64,000 nucleotides of DNA from Chitinophagaceae bacterium (GTDB taxonomy: Bacteria > Bacteroidota > Bacteroidia > Chitinophagales > Chitinophagaceae): positions 1-64,000 of the forward strand of contig JAFMEV010000002.1 of assembly GCA_017856545.1 (NCBI GenBank), in the 5' to 3' direction. Below, piece by piece: positions 9,122-19,792 of the stretch. Each line of letters begins with the position of its first letter. Position 1 is the first letter of the stretch. Below the pieces are notes generated by a model that was not told the DNA's origin, ran no database searches, and saw only the letters and a list, made by a program, of their open reading frames with translations. A program made the translations under genes and the position numbers.

Positions 9122-10938
9122 AAGTATACTTCTAGATTTAAACGATCCTTTAATTCTTTCACCAAGGGATATTGTTCCGCAATTCTTTCAAATTTTTGCT
9201 TGCTGTTCAATCTTAAATGTAAAGGCACGTCTTCTTTTTCGCCTGCAGCAACTAAGATGCTAAATTGAATGGCTCTATTTTGAAAACGATCCCATATTTT
9301 TTCCATTACACTCATTCTTTCCTGCTCTACAAATTTTTGTGCCACCAATGCTGGCACTGTTACAGTAAAATGAATAGGATCTTCTATTTGTAATTCAGCT
9401 AACTTAAAAGTACCTGCAGAAGAATGCTTGGTAGTGGTTTCTAAATAAGCAGTGTATTCATTCCAAACGGCTTGTAAGGTTTCGATGTCCAATGGTTTGG
9501 ATTCTTTGACTTCTTCAATTTGGTATTGACTTCCGTATTTTTCTTGCAGTGCTGCTAATAAGTTTTTCTTATTGCCATTTTGATCTACTGGAAGACTCGT
9601 AATAGATTTGGTATCTTTTGCTGGTGTAGATTCAGCAACCATTTGATTCATTGGCTCTGCTGCTTTAGCAGTAGGAGACGCTTGCTTCTTTACAGGAATA
9701 TCTACAGCAGTTTCAATAACTAATTTGGCTTCTTTGGAAACAACAATATTACTTAAAGGAATAATTTTTTTGGTCTTGATAGGATAGTGTACGTCAACTA
9801 ATTTTTTTTTTACTAGTTGGCCATCTTCCATACTCAATGATAATGCTTGTTGTAAAAAGTTCAACTTAATCAATGCTAGTTCAACATGTAACCTTTTATT
9901 TCTAGCCATTTTAAATTGAATCTCGGACTCATTTAAAATATTTAATGCACTTACTAAATAAGAAGTATTCACTTTTTGGGCTGTACTAGCATATTGCTCT
10001 CTCCATCCCTCAATAGATTCTAATAGGTGAGCGCTGGCTTTGTCTTTACAAACTAATAAGTTTCTTATAAAGCCTGCAAATCCATATAGTACCGTATCTC
10101 CTTCAAATCCTTTTTGATTGATTTCATCATACAAGAGCATTGCATTGGTTAAATCCTGTGCTGTTAAGTAATCTAATAGTTTGAAGAAATAGGCTTCGTC
10201 TAAAATATTTAAATGCTCTAAAGTGTTGGTATATGTTAAAGCGCCATTTGAAAAGCTTACAATCTTGTCTAAAATACTTAAAGCGTCGCGCATACAACCC
10301 TCGCTTTTTTGAGCGATTAATTGTAATGCATTTTTTTCTGCTTTGATATGTTCTTTTTCTACAATTTCTTCTAAATGCACTACTGTGTCATTATTGGTGA
10401 TTCTTTTAAAATCAAAAATTTGACATCTACTTAAAATGGTAGGAAGAATTTTATGTTTTTCAGTAGTCGCTAAGATAAAAATGGCATAAGGTGGAGGTTC
10501 TTCTAAGGTCTTCAAGAATGCATTAAATGCACTTGCACTTAACATGTGTACCTCGTCCACAATATATACTTTGTATTTTCCTGCTTGAGGAGCAAATCTT
10601 ACTTGCTCAACCAAAGCTCTAATATCATCAACAGAGTTATTGCTAGCAGCATCTAATTCGTGGATATTCATGCTAGCACCTTTCTCAAAAGATACACAGC
10701 TCTCGCAAGTATTACATGCTTCCCCTTCTTTGGTGATTTGAGTACAGTTAATGGTCTTTGCTAAAATTCTTGCACAGGTAGTTTTGCCTACACCTCTTGG
10801 ACCACAAAATAAAAAAGCATGTGCTAAATGGTTGTTGAGTATGGCATTCTTTAGGGTAGTGGTAATATGTGCCTGTCCCACCACTGTATTAAAGTTTTGG
10901 GGCCTATATTTCCTAGCTGAAACAACAAAATTTTCCAT
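9118..10938 (-). CDS. dnaX: DNA polymerase III subunits gamma/tau
   Basis: RPQNFNTVVGQAHIT, GPRGVGKTTCARILAK, zinc module CTQ...CNTCESC, VDEVHMLS, LEEPPPYAIFILATTE. Confidence 0.97.
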   Translation of the reverse strand: MENFVVSARKYRPQNFNTVVGQAHITTTLKNAILNNHLAHAFLFCGPRGVGKTTCARILAKTINCTQITKEGEACNTCESCVSFEKGASMNIHELDAASNNSVDDIRALVEQVRFAPQAGKYKVYIVDEVHMLSASAFNAFLKTLEEPPPYAIFILATTEKHKILPTILSRCQIFDFKRITNNDTVVHLEEIVEKEHIKAEKNALQLIAQKSEGCMRDALSILDKIVSFSNGALTYTNTLEHLNILDEAYFFKLLDYLTAQDLTNAMLLYDEINQKGFEGDTVLYGFAGFIRNLLVCKDKASAHLLESIEGWREQYASTAQKVNTSYLVSALNILNESEIQFKMARNKRLHVELALIKLNFLQQALSLSMEDGQLVKKKLVDVHYPIKTKKIIPLSNIVVSKEAKLVIETAVDIPVKKQASPTAKAAEPMNQMVAESTPAKDTKSITSLPVDQNGNKKNLLAALQEKYGSQYQIEEVKESKPLDIETLQAVWNEYTAYLETTTKHSSAGTFKLAELQIEDPIHFTVTVPALVAQKFVEQERMSVMEKIWDRFQNRAIQFSILVAAGEKEDVPLHLRLNSKQKFERIAEQYPLVKELKDRLNLEVYF

Positions 10939-10959
10939 ACTTGACGCGCAATATACTAA

Positions 10960-12141
10960 TTATTTGGCACTGTAGTCCATTTCTGGATGGCGCTCAAAAG
11001 GGTGTTGATTTTCATTGAAAATGTACCTATATGTAACCATCTGTCTACTGGGTTGTGCACCTAAGCTTTTATAAATATTTACCATTTTTGGATTCCAGTC
11101 TGCAGCCCATCCCATTTCATATTGATGATAAGACTTGATTTTATACAACAATAAAGCACTGGAATAGATCAAGAAGCTATCCACCCCTAAAGATTGGTAT
11201 TTAGGCACTACACCAAATGCCAAACCTGTTAGTCTAGTATTTTGTTTGCGCCATTTCATCCATAGTAAATGAATTTTTTGAAGCAGTCCTAATTGGCCAT
11301 CAAAATGTTTGAAATATTGATTCACATCTGGAATATTGATAAACATCGCAATAGGATCTTCTTTGTAGTATGCAAACCATATCACTCTTTCATCCATCAC
11401 TGGGCTGAGTGTTTTAAATAGTTTCATAATTTGTTCATGTGTAATCGCTTTTGCTTCGCCATGTTGCGCCCAAGCTTCGTTGTAAATAGTTACAAAGTCT
11501 TGCGCATATTTTGCTAAATGTTTTTTATCCAAATGCCTTGCTTGATATTCTGGTTTTGCGTTGAATTTGTCATAACGCTCTTTGAATCTAGGTGGCAACT
11601 CATCAAATACATTGAGTTTATAATAGTATTGATTGTAATAATTCTTAAAACCATACTCTTCTAATAAGGTTTGATAGTAAGAAGGGTTAAATGACATGCC
11701 ATACATGGGTTCTCTGTCAAAACCATCAATCATTAATCCCCACCATTTATCTCTATCTCCAAAATTCACAGGACCATCCATAGCTTCCATCCCATTTTCC
11801 ATCAACCAAGCTTTAGCAGTATCCAATAATAAAGTGGTTGCTTTGATATCGTTTATACAGTCAAAAAAACCAACACAACCTGTAGCGTATTCTGTTCCTT
11901 TGTTTTTATACTTTGGGTAGTAAAATGCTGCAACTCTTCCAATCCACTTGCCCTCATCAGATTGCAACAACCAGCGCTTTGCATTTCCTTCTTTAAATAA
12001 TTTATTTTTTGTAGGATCAAATACTTGTAATACTTCGTTGTCTAATGGTCGAATGTAATGAGGATTGAATTTGTTTAAGTCTGCATTGACTTGACAAAAA
12101 GCTTTATCTAAATTAGGGTTATTGACTTCTACAATTCTCAT
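10960..12141 (-). CDS. Conserved GNAT-like hypothetical protein
   Basis: 393-aa intact ORF with acetyltransferase-like layout (FGVVPKYQSLGVDSFLIY). Confidence 0.6.
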   Translation of the reverse strand: MRIVEVNNPNLDKAFCQVNADLNKFNPHYIRPLDNEVLQVFDPTKNKLFKEGNAKRWLLQSDEGKWIGRVAAFYYPKYKNKGTEYATGCVGFFDCINDIKATTLLLDTAKAWLMENGMEAMDGPVNFGDRDKWWGLMIDGFDREPMYGMSFNPSYYQTLLEEYGFKNYYNQYYYKLNVFDELPPRFKERYDKFNAKPEYQARHLDKKHLAKYAQDFVTIYNEAWAQHGEAKAITHEQIMKLFKTLSPVMDERVIWFAYYKEDPIAMFINIPDVNQYFKHFDGQLGLLQKIHLLWMKWRKQNTRLTGLAFGVVPKYQSLGVDSFLIYSSALLLYKIKSYHQYEMGWAADWNPKMVNIYKSLGAQPSRQMVTYRYIFNENQHPFERHPEMDYSAK

Positions 12142-12151
12142 AATAACAAAA

Positions 12152-12853
12152 CTAAAATGTTTTTAATACACTTAAGGCAAATAATCCAGCGGTTTCTGTT
12201 CTTAATCTAGTTGGGCCTAATCCAATGGGTTGAAATTGTGCTTGCATGGCCATCTCAATTTCTTGCATAGTAAAGTCGCCTTCAGGTCCAATGGCAATCA
12301 TCAACTCTTTACTTTGGGGTAGGTCTTTGATAGATGTTTTTACAGTTGGTTCACAATGTGCAATATATTTATCTGTAGCATTGTATTGATGGATGAACTC
12401 TTTGTAAGGAATGGGTTCTGATAAGTAGGGTAGCCAAGCTTGTTGACTTTGAATCATGGCAGATTGAATAATATTATTCATTCTATCTGATTTAAACCTT
12501 TCGTGAATGGTGCGTTCGCACAATAATGGAACAATAGTATGCACACCCATTTCAGTTGCTTTTTCAAAAAGCCATTCTAATCTCACTGCATTTTTTAAAA
12601 TAGAAATCCCTAAAATTATTTTTTGAGAAGCGCTAGCTACAGCATGTTCTTTAATAATTTGAACAGTCGTATTTTTTTTATGCGCTTCTACAATGGTTGC
12701 CTCAAAAACACCACCCATACCATTGGTAATTTGTATTGCATCGCCTCCCTGCATGCGCAGCACCTGTACACAGTGTTTGCTGGTTTCTTCACTACAAGTA
12801 AAACTGGTGGCGCCTAGATTAATTTGAGGTTCGTAAAAATAAGGTGCAGACAT
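12152..12853 (-). CDS. rsmE: 16S rRNA m3U1498 methyltransferase RsmE
   Basis: KHCVQVLRMQGGDAIQ, IGPEGDFTMQEIEMA, LGPTRLRTETAGL motifs. Confidence 0.95.
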   Translation of the reverse strand: MSAPYFYEPQINLGATSFTCSEETSKHCVQVLRMQGGDAIQITNGMGGVFEATIVEAHKKNTTVQIIKEHAVASASQKIILGISILKNAVRLEWLFEKATEMGVHTIVPLLCERTIHERFKSDRMNNIIQSAMIQSQQAWLPYLSEPIPYKEFIHQYNATDKYIAHCEPTVKTSIKDLPQSKELMIAIGPEGDFTMQEIEMAMQAQFQPIGLGPTRLRTETAGLFALSVLKTF

Positions 12854-12865
12854 CTTGACTAGAAA

Positions 12866-14443
12866 TTAAAATGGTGAAGCGTCATCATCAATGCCATCAT
12901 CAAATGATCCGCCATTCATCTTGCTTCCTTGAATGAAAAATCTTCCTCCGTCATTATCACCTCCACCAAGTCCTGGAGTGATAGGCTTGTAATTGCTTCC
13001 TAATCCAGGAATGCCACCACCACTATCACCGTCCCAGTCTTCAAATCTTTGTATATCTAATCTTGCTCTTAATTTAACAATATCCAAAGATCCATTTCTA
13101 TGCTTCGCAATTCTAATATGGGTTTCACCTTGTGTACTTTCTCCCATTTCGTTGCTCATTACTTCATAGTATTCTGGTCTGTATATAAACATAACCATAT
13201 CCGCATCTTGTTCAATGGCACCAGATTCACGTAAGTCGCTCAATTGAGGCATCTTACTTTCTTTTCTAGTTTCCACAGCACGACTCAATTGAGATAAAGC
13301 GATAATTGGAATTTGTAACTCTTTTGCTAATGCTTTTAAACTTCGAGAGATATTACTGATCTCTTGTTCACGATTACTATTTCTGTCTCCTGAACCACTC
13401 ATTAATTGTAAGTAGTCAATAATAATCATTTTAACCTGATGCTTATTCACCAATCTTCTTGCCTTCGCTCTAAATTCAAAAATATTTAAAGCTGCAGTAT
13501 CGTCGATATAAATGGGAGCAGTCTCTAATTTTTTAATACCCTTACTATGTAATTGTTGGTATTCATGTTCTTCTAGTTTACCTCTAGAAATTTTTTCCAT
13601 TTTAATTTCACTCTCAGCACTTAAAATTCTTTGTACCAATTGTGCAGCACTCATTTCCAAACTAAAAAATCCAACAGCCTGTGGTTTGGTAGGATGTAAA
13701 GCGGCGTTTCTAGCTAAGTTCAATGCAAAGGCAGTTTTACCCACAGAAGGTCTAGCTGCTAAAATAATTAAATCGGTAGGTTGCCATCCAAAAGTGATTC
13801 TATCTAAACTAGTGAAACCACTTGGCACACCAGAAATCTCATCTTTTTGTTTTCTGAGTTCATCAATTCTATTAACAGCTCTAGCAAGTGCATCTCCAAT
13901 GTCAACGAAATTCTTTTTTAAATAGTTATTAGTGATATTGAACATCTTCGTTTCACTATCATCTAATAGATCAAACACATCCGTACTATCTTCGTATGCA
14001 TTAGCAATTACCTCGCCACTAATTCTAATGAGTTCTCTTTGAATAAATTTTTGTAATACAATTCTAGCGTGTGCTTCAATATTGGCAGTAGAAACAACAA
14101 CATTGGTTAATTTAGAAATATAGTAAGCGCCTCCAATTAAATCTAATTGCTCTCTTTTCTTTAATGCTTCCACCACAGTCAACATGTCAATAGGCTGATT
14201 ATCCAATTGCAATTGTTGCATGGTTTGGAAAATCATTTGATGTGCTTCAACATAAAAACATTCTGGTTTTAATACTTCTGTAACAGTATCAAAAGCACTT
14301 TTTTCCAAAAGAATAGCTCCCAAAACCGCTTCTTCCAATTCCCTAGCTTGAGGTGGAATCTTGCCATACATCATAGTACTGATTTCGGCAGAAGGACTTT
14401 TTTTTCTAATACTTCTATTGGTATTTATATTTGGAAGCGGCAT
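12866..14443 (-). CDS. dnaB: Replicative DNA helicase
   Basis: DnaB N-domain, ARPSVGKTAFALN, IIIDYLQLMSG, LSQLSRAVETR, LRESGAIEQDADMVMFIYRPEYY. Confidence 0.97.
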   Translation of the reverse strand: MPLPNINTNRSIRKKSPSAEISTMMYGKIPPQARELEEAVLGAILLEKSAFDTVTEVLKPECFYVEAHQMIFQTMQQLQLDNQPIDMLTVVEALKKREQLDLIGGAYYISKLTNVVVSTANIEAHARIVLQKFIQRELIRISGEVIANAYEDSTDVFDLLDDSETKMFNITNNYLKKNFVDIGDALARAVNRIDELRKQKDEISGVPSGFTSLDRITFGWQPTDLIILAARPSVGKTAFALNLARNAALHPTKPQAVGFFSLEMSAAQLVQRILSAESEIKMEKISRGKLEEHEYQQLHSKGIKKLETAPIYIDDTAALNIFEFRAKARRLVNKHQVKMIIIDYLQLMSGSGDRNSNREQEISNISRSLKALAKELQIPIIALSQLSRAVETRKESKMPQLSDLRESGAIEQDADMVMFIYRPEYYEVMSNEMGESTQGETHIRIAKHRNGSLDIVKLRARLDIQRFEDWDGDSGGGIPGLGSNYKPITPGLGGGDNDGGRFFIQGSKMNGGSFDDGIDDDASPF

Positions 14444-14481
14444 ATCTAGTTCACTGTTTTCTTATTGCGAATTTAACCCAG

Positions 14482-14489
14482 CAAACTTA
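14482..14489 (-). promoter_or_regulatory. Candidate -7 element TAAGTTTG for dnaB
   Basis: Minus-strand TAAGTTTGC, 38 nt upstream of the dnaB ATG. Confidence 0.4.
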
Positions 14490-14602
14490 GACTTCCTTGT
14501 TTTGGTGTAAATGTTGTTTTTCACAGTGGAACATCGATAGTAATTCACAGCAATTTTGGACTTATTAACAGGTATTGCACCTTTTTTTAGGTTAAAATTT
14601 AG

Positions 14603-14610
14603 TATTTTTG
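14603..14610 (+). promoter_or_regulatory. Candidate -7 element TATTTTTG for pheT
   Basis: TATTTTTG 23 nt upstream of the pheT ATG; no well-spaced -33 found. Confidence 0.4.
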
Positions 14611-14633
14611 AAGCCATACTTTAAAGCTACAAC

Positions 14634-17039
14634 ATGACCATAAGTTACCATTGGCTGAGTGAATACCTACCGCAGACCATAAGTCCTGAAAAATTATCCA
14701 CGATATTGACTTCAATTGGATTGGAAGTAGAATCTTTAGAAAAATATGAGAATTACAAAGGAGGGCTTGCAGGATTAGTAGTGGGAGAAGTATTAGAAGC
14801 AGTTCAACATCCTAATGCAGATAAACTAAAAATCACCAAGGTTCATGTTGGGACAGATACACCATTGAATATTGTTTGTGGTGCATCGAATGTAGCCGTT
14901 GGACAAAAAGTAGTAGTGGCAACGATTGGTACAACTATTTATCCAAAAAATGGTGCGCCTTTAACCATGAAATTGGCAAAAATCAGAGGAGAAGCATCAG
15001 AAGGAATGATTTGTGCAGAAGATGAAATTGGATTGAGTGATAACCATGATGGTATTATGATATTGGATGCGTCTATAAAAGTGGGCACTCCTGTAGCAAG
15101 TTTGTTTGATTATTATGAAGATTGGATTTATGAAATTGGTTTAACACCGAATAGAATGGATGCCATGAGTCATTATGGTGTTGCTAAAGATGTTTGTGCA
15201 TATTTATCTTATCATGAAACCCCAGTAAGTGCTAAAAGCCCTTATGGCAAGACATTGAACATTGATCAGGCAGTTCCAACGTATCAAGTAACTATCGAAG
15301 ATCAGAAAGCATGTGCAAGATATGCAGGAGTGGTGATTGAAGGTGTTCAAGTGAAAGCATCGCCAGCATGGTTAAAAAATAAATTACAATCTATCGGATT
15401 AAGATCTATTAATAATATTGTAGACATCACCAATTATATTTTACATGAAACCGGTCAACCATTGCATGCTTTTGATGCATCAGTGATCAAAGACCAACAT
15501 GTTGTAGTAAAGACGTATCCTGCTGGAACAAGTTTTATTAGTTTAGATGGTACAGAAAGAAAATTAACTGCTTCAGATTTAATGATCAGTGATACGGAGA
15601 AGCCTATGTGTATTGCAGGGGTGTTTGGAGGATTGAATAGTGGAGTGAAAGATGCTACTACTTCTATTTTCTTGGAAAGCGCATGGTTTAATAATGTGAG
15701 TATTCGTAAAACTTCTGTTCACCATGGTTTAAGAACAGATGCAGCAACGCGTTTTGAAAAAGGAGTGGATATTGATAATACAGTGAAAGTATTAGAAAGA
15801 GCTGCATTAATGATTCAAGAAATCGCAGGTGGGAAAACTGGAAAAGTAGTAGACGTATATCCCCATCCTGCCACCAAAACCAAAGTGGTATTGCCTTTAG
15901 CGTATTTGAAAAAATTAAGCGGTAAGGTTTATCCTACTGAAAAAGTAATTACTATTTTAAAAAGTTTAGGATTTGAATTGCTTCAACAAACTGATGATCG
16001 TATTGAAGTAGCTGTGCCATATCATAAGCCTGATATTAGTTTACCTGCAGATATTGTTGAAGAGGTTTTGAGAATAGATGGTTTAGACAATATTGCTATT
16101 CCAAGTGTGATTACCATGAGTCCATCTATTGATCCATTGGAGCAAAAAGAAAAGTTCAAAGATAAAATTGCACAATATTTGGTGGGAAAGGGCTTCACTG
16201 AAATTTTAACGAATTCAATTACGAATAGCAAATACTTTTCAGAAGAAAGTTTACAACATGCTGTAAAGATGTTGAATAATTTGAGCGCAGATTTGGATGT
16301 GATGAGACCTTCTATGTTAGAGACTGGATTAGAAGCAGTGGCTTATAATATTAACAGAAGAAATCAACAGATCTCTTTCTTTGAAATGGGTAAAGTGTAT
16401 ACTGTTAATGCCTCTGGTAAATACCATGAAGGAGAGCAATTGGCAATGTATCTTTCTGGAAAGCAACATGAAGATGGATGGAGAGAAAAAGGTGTCACCC
16501 AAGATTTTTTTGTGGCTAAAGGAATTGCAGAAGCGATTTTGAAAATCACTGGATTTGATGAAATAAGTTATCAAACAAAGGGATCTTCTGTTCAAATAAT
16601 GTATCAAAAGAAAATACTAGGTACTATTGAAGTAGTGGGTAATAAAAAATTACAAGCTTTTGATATCAAACAAGGCGTTGTATATATTCAATTTGATTTG
16701 GCAGTTTTATTAGATCAATATCAACAACATAAAGTGGTTTACCAAGAAGTGTCTAAATATCCTTCTGTAGAAAGAGATTTGGCATTGGTATTGCCTCAGT
16801 CAATCACTTATGAAGCCATTGAAGCATGTATTCAAGCAGCTCAATTAAATGCTTTATCTACAACAAGAGTTTTTGATGTATTTGAAAGTGATAAATTAGG
16901 ACATCAGAAAAAATCAGTAGCCATCAACTTTGTATTCAATGCATCAGATAAAACATTAACGGATACCGAAATAGATGGTATGATGAAAAAGCTTGTAGGA
17001 CAATTTGAAAAAAATATCCAAGCGGAAATCAGAAAATAA
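14634..17039 (+). CDS. pheT: Phenylalanyl-tRNA synthetase beta subunit
   Basis: tRNA-bind domain, B3/B4 and B5 domains, C-terminal FDX-ACB (YPSVERDLALVLP). Confidence 0.97.
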   Translation: MTISYHWLSEYLPQTISPEKLSTILTSIGLEVESLEKYENYKGGLAGLVVGEVLEAVQHPNADKLKITKVHVGTDTPLNIVCGASNVAVGQKVVVATIGTTIYPKNGAPLTMKLAKIRGEASEGMICAEDEIGLSDNHDGIMILDASIKVGTPVASLFDYYEDWIYEIGLTPNRMDAMSHYGVAKDVCAYLSYHETPVSAKSPYGKTLNIDQAVPTYQVTIEDQKACARYAGVVIEGVQVKASPAWLKNKLQSIGLRSINNIVDITNYILHETGQPLHAFDASVIKDQHVVVKTYPAGTSFISLDGTERKLTASDLMISDTEKPMCIAGVFGGLNSGVKDATTSIFLESAWFNNVSIRKTSVHHGLRTDAATRFEKGVDIDNTVKVLERAALMIQEIAGGKTGKVVDVYPHPATKTKVVLPLAYLKKLSGKVYPTEKVITILKSLGFELLQQTDDRIEVAVPYHKPDISLPADIVEEVLRIDGLDNIAIPSVITMSPSIDPLEQKEKFKDKIAQYLVGKGFTEILTNSITNSKYFSEESLQHAVKMLNNLSADLDVMRPSMLETGLEAVAYNINRRNQQISFFEMGKVYTVNASGKYHEGEQLAMYLSGKQHEDGWREKGVTQDFFVAKGIAEAILKITGFDEISYQTKGSSVQIMYQKKILGTIEVVGNKKLQAFDIKQGVVYIQFDLAVLLDQYQQHKVVYQEVSKYPSVERDLALVLPQSITYEAIEACIQAAQLNALSTTRVFDVFESDKLGHQKKSVAINFVFNASDKTLTDTEIDGMMKKLVGQFEKNIQAEIRK

Positions 17040-17054
17040 TCCCAATTTTATTAC

Positions 17055-17342
17055 ATGATTAATTTGCAAACATCTTTACAAGCACTTCAGGAAAAACTTC
17101 AGGTTTTATTAAAAAACTATGCAGCGCTTGAAAAAGAAAATCAGCAATTGAAATCAAAAATGGGACAAGCCGAGCAGCAAGAACAAAAACTCAGGGATCA
17201 ATTAAAAGAGGTAGAAACCAAATTGGCTGCTGCAAGTTTGCACCAAACCAATATGGATCCAGCTGACAAAGCAAAATTAATGAAGCAGATAGATCAATAT
17301 ATTAAAGAAATTGATCATTCGATTCAAAATCTAAATCCTTAA
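17055..17342 (+). CDS. Small coiled-coil protein upstream of zapA
   Basis: 95-aa heptad-rich ORF (LQEKLQVLLKNYAALEKENQQLKSKMGQAEQQEQKLRDQLKEVETKLA), 10 bp before zapA. Confidence 0.7.
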   Translation: MINLQTSLQALQEKLQVLLKNYAALEKENQQLKSKMGQAEQQEQKLRDQLKEVETKLAAASLHQTNMDPADKAKLMKQIDQYIKEIDHSIQNLNP

Positions 17343-17352
17343 TAACCCTGCC

Positions 17353-17655
17353 ATGTCTAGTCAAGAAGAAATGATTCCGGTAAATATCACCATCGCCGAT
17401 AGAACCTACAGGGTAAAAGTGGCACCAAAAGATGAGGAAGCGGTGAGAAAGACGGCAGCCATTATCAACCAAAAAATGGTTGAATTTAAAGGAGCTTATG
17501 CCGGAAAAGACATGCAAGACTATATTTCTATGGTGCTTTTATGGTTTGCCACCGAACAACAACAGTCTGGACAGAATCTATATGAGCTAGAAAACGTTCA
17601 AAATCAGATAGAAACGTTAAAAAATAGCATTGAAAGGGCCATTTCTGGTACTTAA
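17353..17655 (+). CDS. zapA: Cell division protein ZapA family
   Basis: VNITIADRTYRVKVAPKDEEAVRKTAAIINQKM...DMQDYISMVLL typical of ZapA. Confidence 0.88.
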   Translation: MSSQEEMIPVNITIADRTYRVKVAPKDEEAVRKTAAIINQKMVEFKGAYAGKDMQDYISMVLLWFATEQQQSGQNLYELENVQNQIETLKNSIERAISGT

Positions 17656-17752
17656 TCCCTTCCGTCTTTACAATTTGATTATTAATTGATTATCTTCGTT
17701 CCCGTCACGAAAAGGGGCAGTATGTATTTTTTAAAACATCAAGACTTTAACA

Positions 17753-19318
17753 ATGGACCAATCAATATTATTTATCATCATAGGAGCATCCTCTTTGGTT
17801 GGAGGACTCATAGTAGGCAAATTGGTTTTTGCCAGAAATACTAAGAAACAAGTAGAAGAAGCAGAGGCACAAGCAGCAAATATTCTAAAAGAAGCTGAAC
17901 TAAGAGCGGAGACTATTAAAAAGGAGAAGCAATTAGAAGCCAAAGAGCGTTTTGTTCAATTAAAAGCCGATCACGAAAGAGAAATCTTAGAACGAAATAA
18001 AAAAATTAGTGAAGCTGAAAATCGCATCAAGCAAAACGAACTAAACATCAATCAGAAGACAGTTGCCTTAGAAAAACAAATCAAAGACAACGATGTTATC
18101 AAAGAAAAATTAAATCGTGAGATTGATGTTGTGAATCTTAAGCGAACTGAATTAGAAAAGCATCAAGAAGAGCATATTCGTAGATTAGAAAAAATTGCGA
18201 ATCTAAGTGCTGAAGACGCGAAGCAACAATTAATTGAAAGCTTAAAGAACGAGGCTCAAAGCCAGGCCCTTGCTTTACAACAGGATATTATTGAAGAAGC
18301 AAAGCAAAAAGCCAATAAGGAAGCACGTAAGATCATCATCCAATCTATTCAAAGAACAGCAGCTGAAGTAGCTATTGAAAATACAGTGACTGTATTCAAT
18401 TTAGAGTCTGATGAAATGAAAGGTCAAATCATTGGTAGAGAGGGTAGAAATATCCGTGCCATTGAAGCAGCTACAGGAGTTGACTTAATTGTGGACGATA
18501 CACCGGAAGCTATTTTATTATCTTCATTTGATCCATTGCGTCGTGAGATCGCAAGATTGAGTTTACAAAGATTAGTAGCAGATGGCCGTATTCACCCTGC
18601 AAGAATTGAGGAAGTGGTAGAAAAAACAAGACGTCAATTAGAAGAGCAAATTGCAGAGATCGGTGAAAGAACAGTGATTGAATTAGGAATTCATGGTTTA
18701 CATAAAGAATTGATTAGAATCATCGGTAAAATGAGATTCAGATCTTCTTATGGACAGAACTTATTAATGCACTCTAGAGAAACCGCTAATTTGTGTGGTA
18801 TCATGGCAGCAGAATTAGGCTTGAATCCTAAATTGGCTAAGAGAGCAGGTTTGTTACATGATATTGGTAAGGTACCAGATGAGGAGACTGAATTAAGCCA
18901 CGCATTATTAGGGGCTAAGTTGGCAGAGAAATACGGGGAGAACCCTGCGGTGGTGAATGCAATTGGTGCCCACCACGACGAAATGGAAATGCAATATGTC
19001 ATTTCTCCAATCATCCAGGCTTGTGACGCGATCAGCGGTGCTAGACCAGGTGCTAGAAGAGAAATCATGCAACAATATATTCAGAGAATCAAGGACTTAG
19101 AGAATTTGGCAATGAATTATCAAGGGGTGGAAAAAGCCTATGCGATTCAAGCTGGTAGAGAATTAAGGGTGATTGTTGAGGCTGAAAAAGTAACAGATCA
19201 GTCATCTGACCAATTAAGCTTCGAAATTGCTCAGAAAATTCAGACCGAAATGACCTATCCTGGACAGATCAAAGTGACCGTTATCCGTGAAAAACGTGCT
19301 GTAAACATCGCTAGATAG
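17753..19318 (+). CDS. rny: Ribonuclease Y
   Basis: N-terminal TM + coiled coil, KH ([27 protein letters not shown]), HD (LLHDIGKV...GAHHDEME). Confidence 0.97.
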   Translation: MDQSILFIIIGASSLVGGLIVGKLVFARNTKKQVEEAEAQAANILKEAELRAETIKKEKQLEAKERFVQLKADHEREILERNKKISEAENRIKQNELNINQKTVALEKQIKDNDVIKEKLNREIDVVNLKRTELEKHQEEHIRRLEKIANLSAEDAKQQLIESLKNEAQSQALALQQDIIEEAKQKANKEARKIIIQSIQRTAAEVAIENTVTVFNLESDEMKGQIIGREGRNIRAIEAATGVDLIVDDTPEAILLSSFDPLRREIARLSLQRLVADGRIHPARIEEVVEKTRRQLEEQIAEIGERTVIELGIHGLHKELIRIIGKMRFRSSYGQNLLMHSRETANLCGIMAAELGLNPKLAKRAGLLHDIGKVPDEETELSHALLGAKLAEKYGENPAVVNAIGAHHDEMEMQYVISPIIQACDAISGARPGARREIMQQYIQRIKDLENLAMNYQGVEKAYAIQAGRELRVIVEAEKVTDQSSDQLSFEIAQKIQTEMTYPGQIKVTVIREKRAVNIAR

Positions 19319-19366
19319 TCTAAAATGGCTCTGGAAAGCCCTGAATTTAATATTTGGATCAAATAA

Positions 19367-19398
19367 TTTGGATAATAGCAAGGGTAACCCTACCTTTG
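19367..19398 (+). promoter_or_regulatory. rplS promoter TTTG-N20-TACCTTTG
   Basis: TTTG at 19367-19370 and TACCTTTG at 19391-19398, 20-nt spacing; fits the Bacteroidota -33/-7 consensus; 22 nt before the rplS ATG. Confidence 0.75.
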
Positions 19399-19420
19399 CC
19401 GTCCGCAAAAAACAAGAATT

Positions 19421-19771
19421 ATGAGCGCAGCAGTAAAGTTTGTACACGAGCAATTGACAGCAAAAAAAGAGTACCCAGCCTTCAAAGCTGGTGATAATAT
19501 TACCGTAAACTACAAGATTGTAGAGGGTGGTAAAGAGCGTATCCAGTCTTTCCGTGGTGATGTCATCAAATCACAAGGAAATGGCGCTACAGCTTCTTTT
19601 ACTGTTCGTAAAATCTCTGATGGTGTAGGTGTGGAGCGTTTGTTCCCATTCTTATCACCAAACATTGATTCAATCGTATTGAACAAATCTGGTAAAGTAC
19701 GTCGTGCTAAATTGTACTACTTAAGAGAAAGAAGTGGTAAAAGTGCTCGTATTAAGGAAAAAAGATTCTAG
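19421..19771 (+). CDS. rplS: 50S ribosomal protein L19
   Basis: [26 protein letters not shown]...[18 protein letters not shown]...[20 protein letters not shown]. Confidence 0.98.
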   Translation: MSAAVKFVHEQLTAKKEYPAFKAGDNITVNYKIVEGGKERIQSFRGDVIKSQGNGATASFTVRKISDGVGVERLFPFLSPNIDSIVLNKSGKVRRAKLYYLRERSGKSARIKEKRF

Positions 19772-19792
19772 TACACAAAGAATTTCTATACA

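Noticed and set aside
17656-17752. Possible 6S RNA between zapA and rny, by analogy with proteobacterial zapA-ssrS
   Set aside because: Only 97 bp available and no long bulged-duplex structure apparent; too short for a typical 6S RNA.
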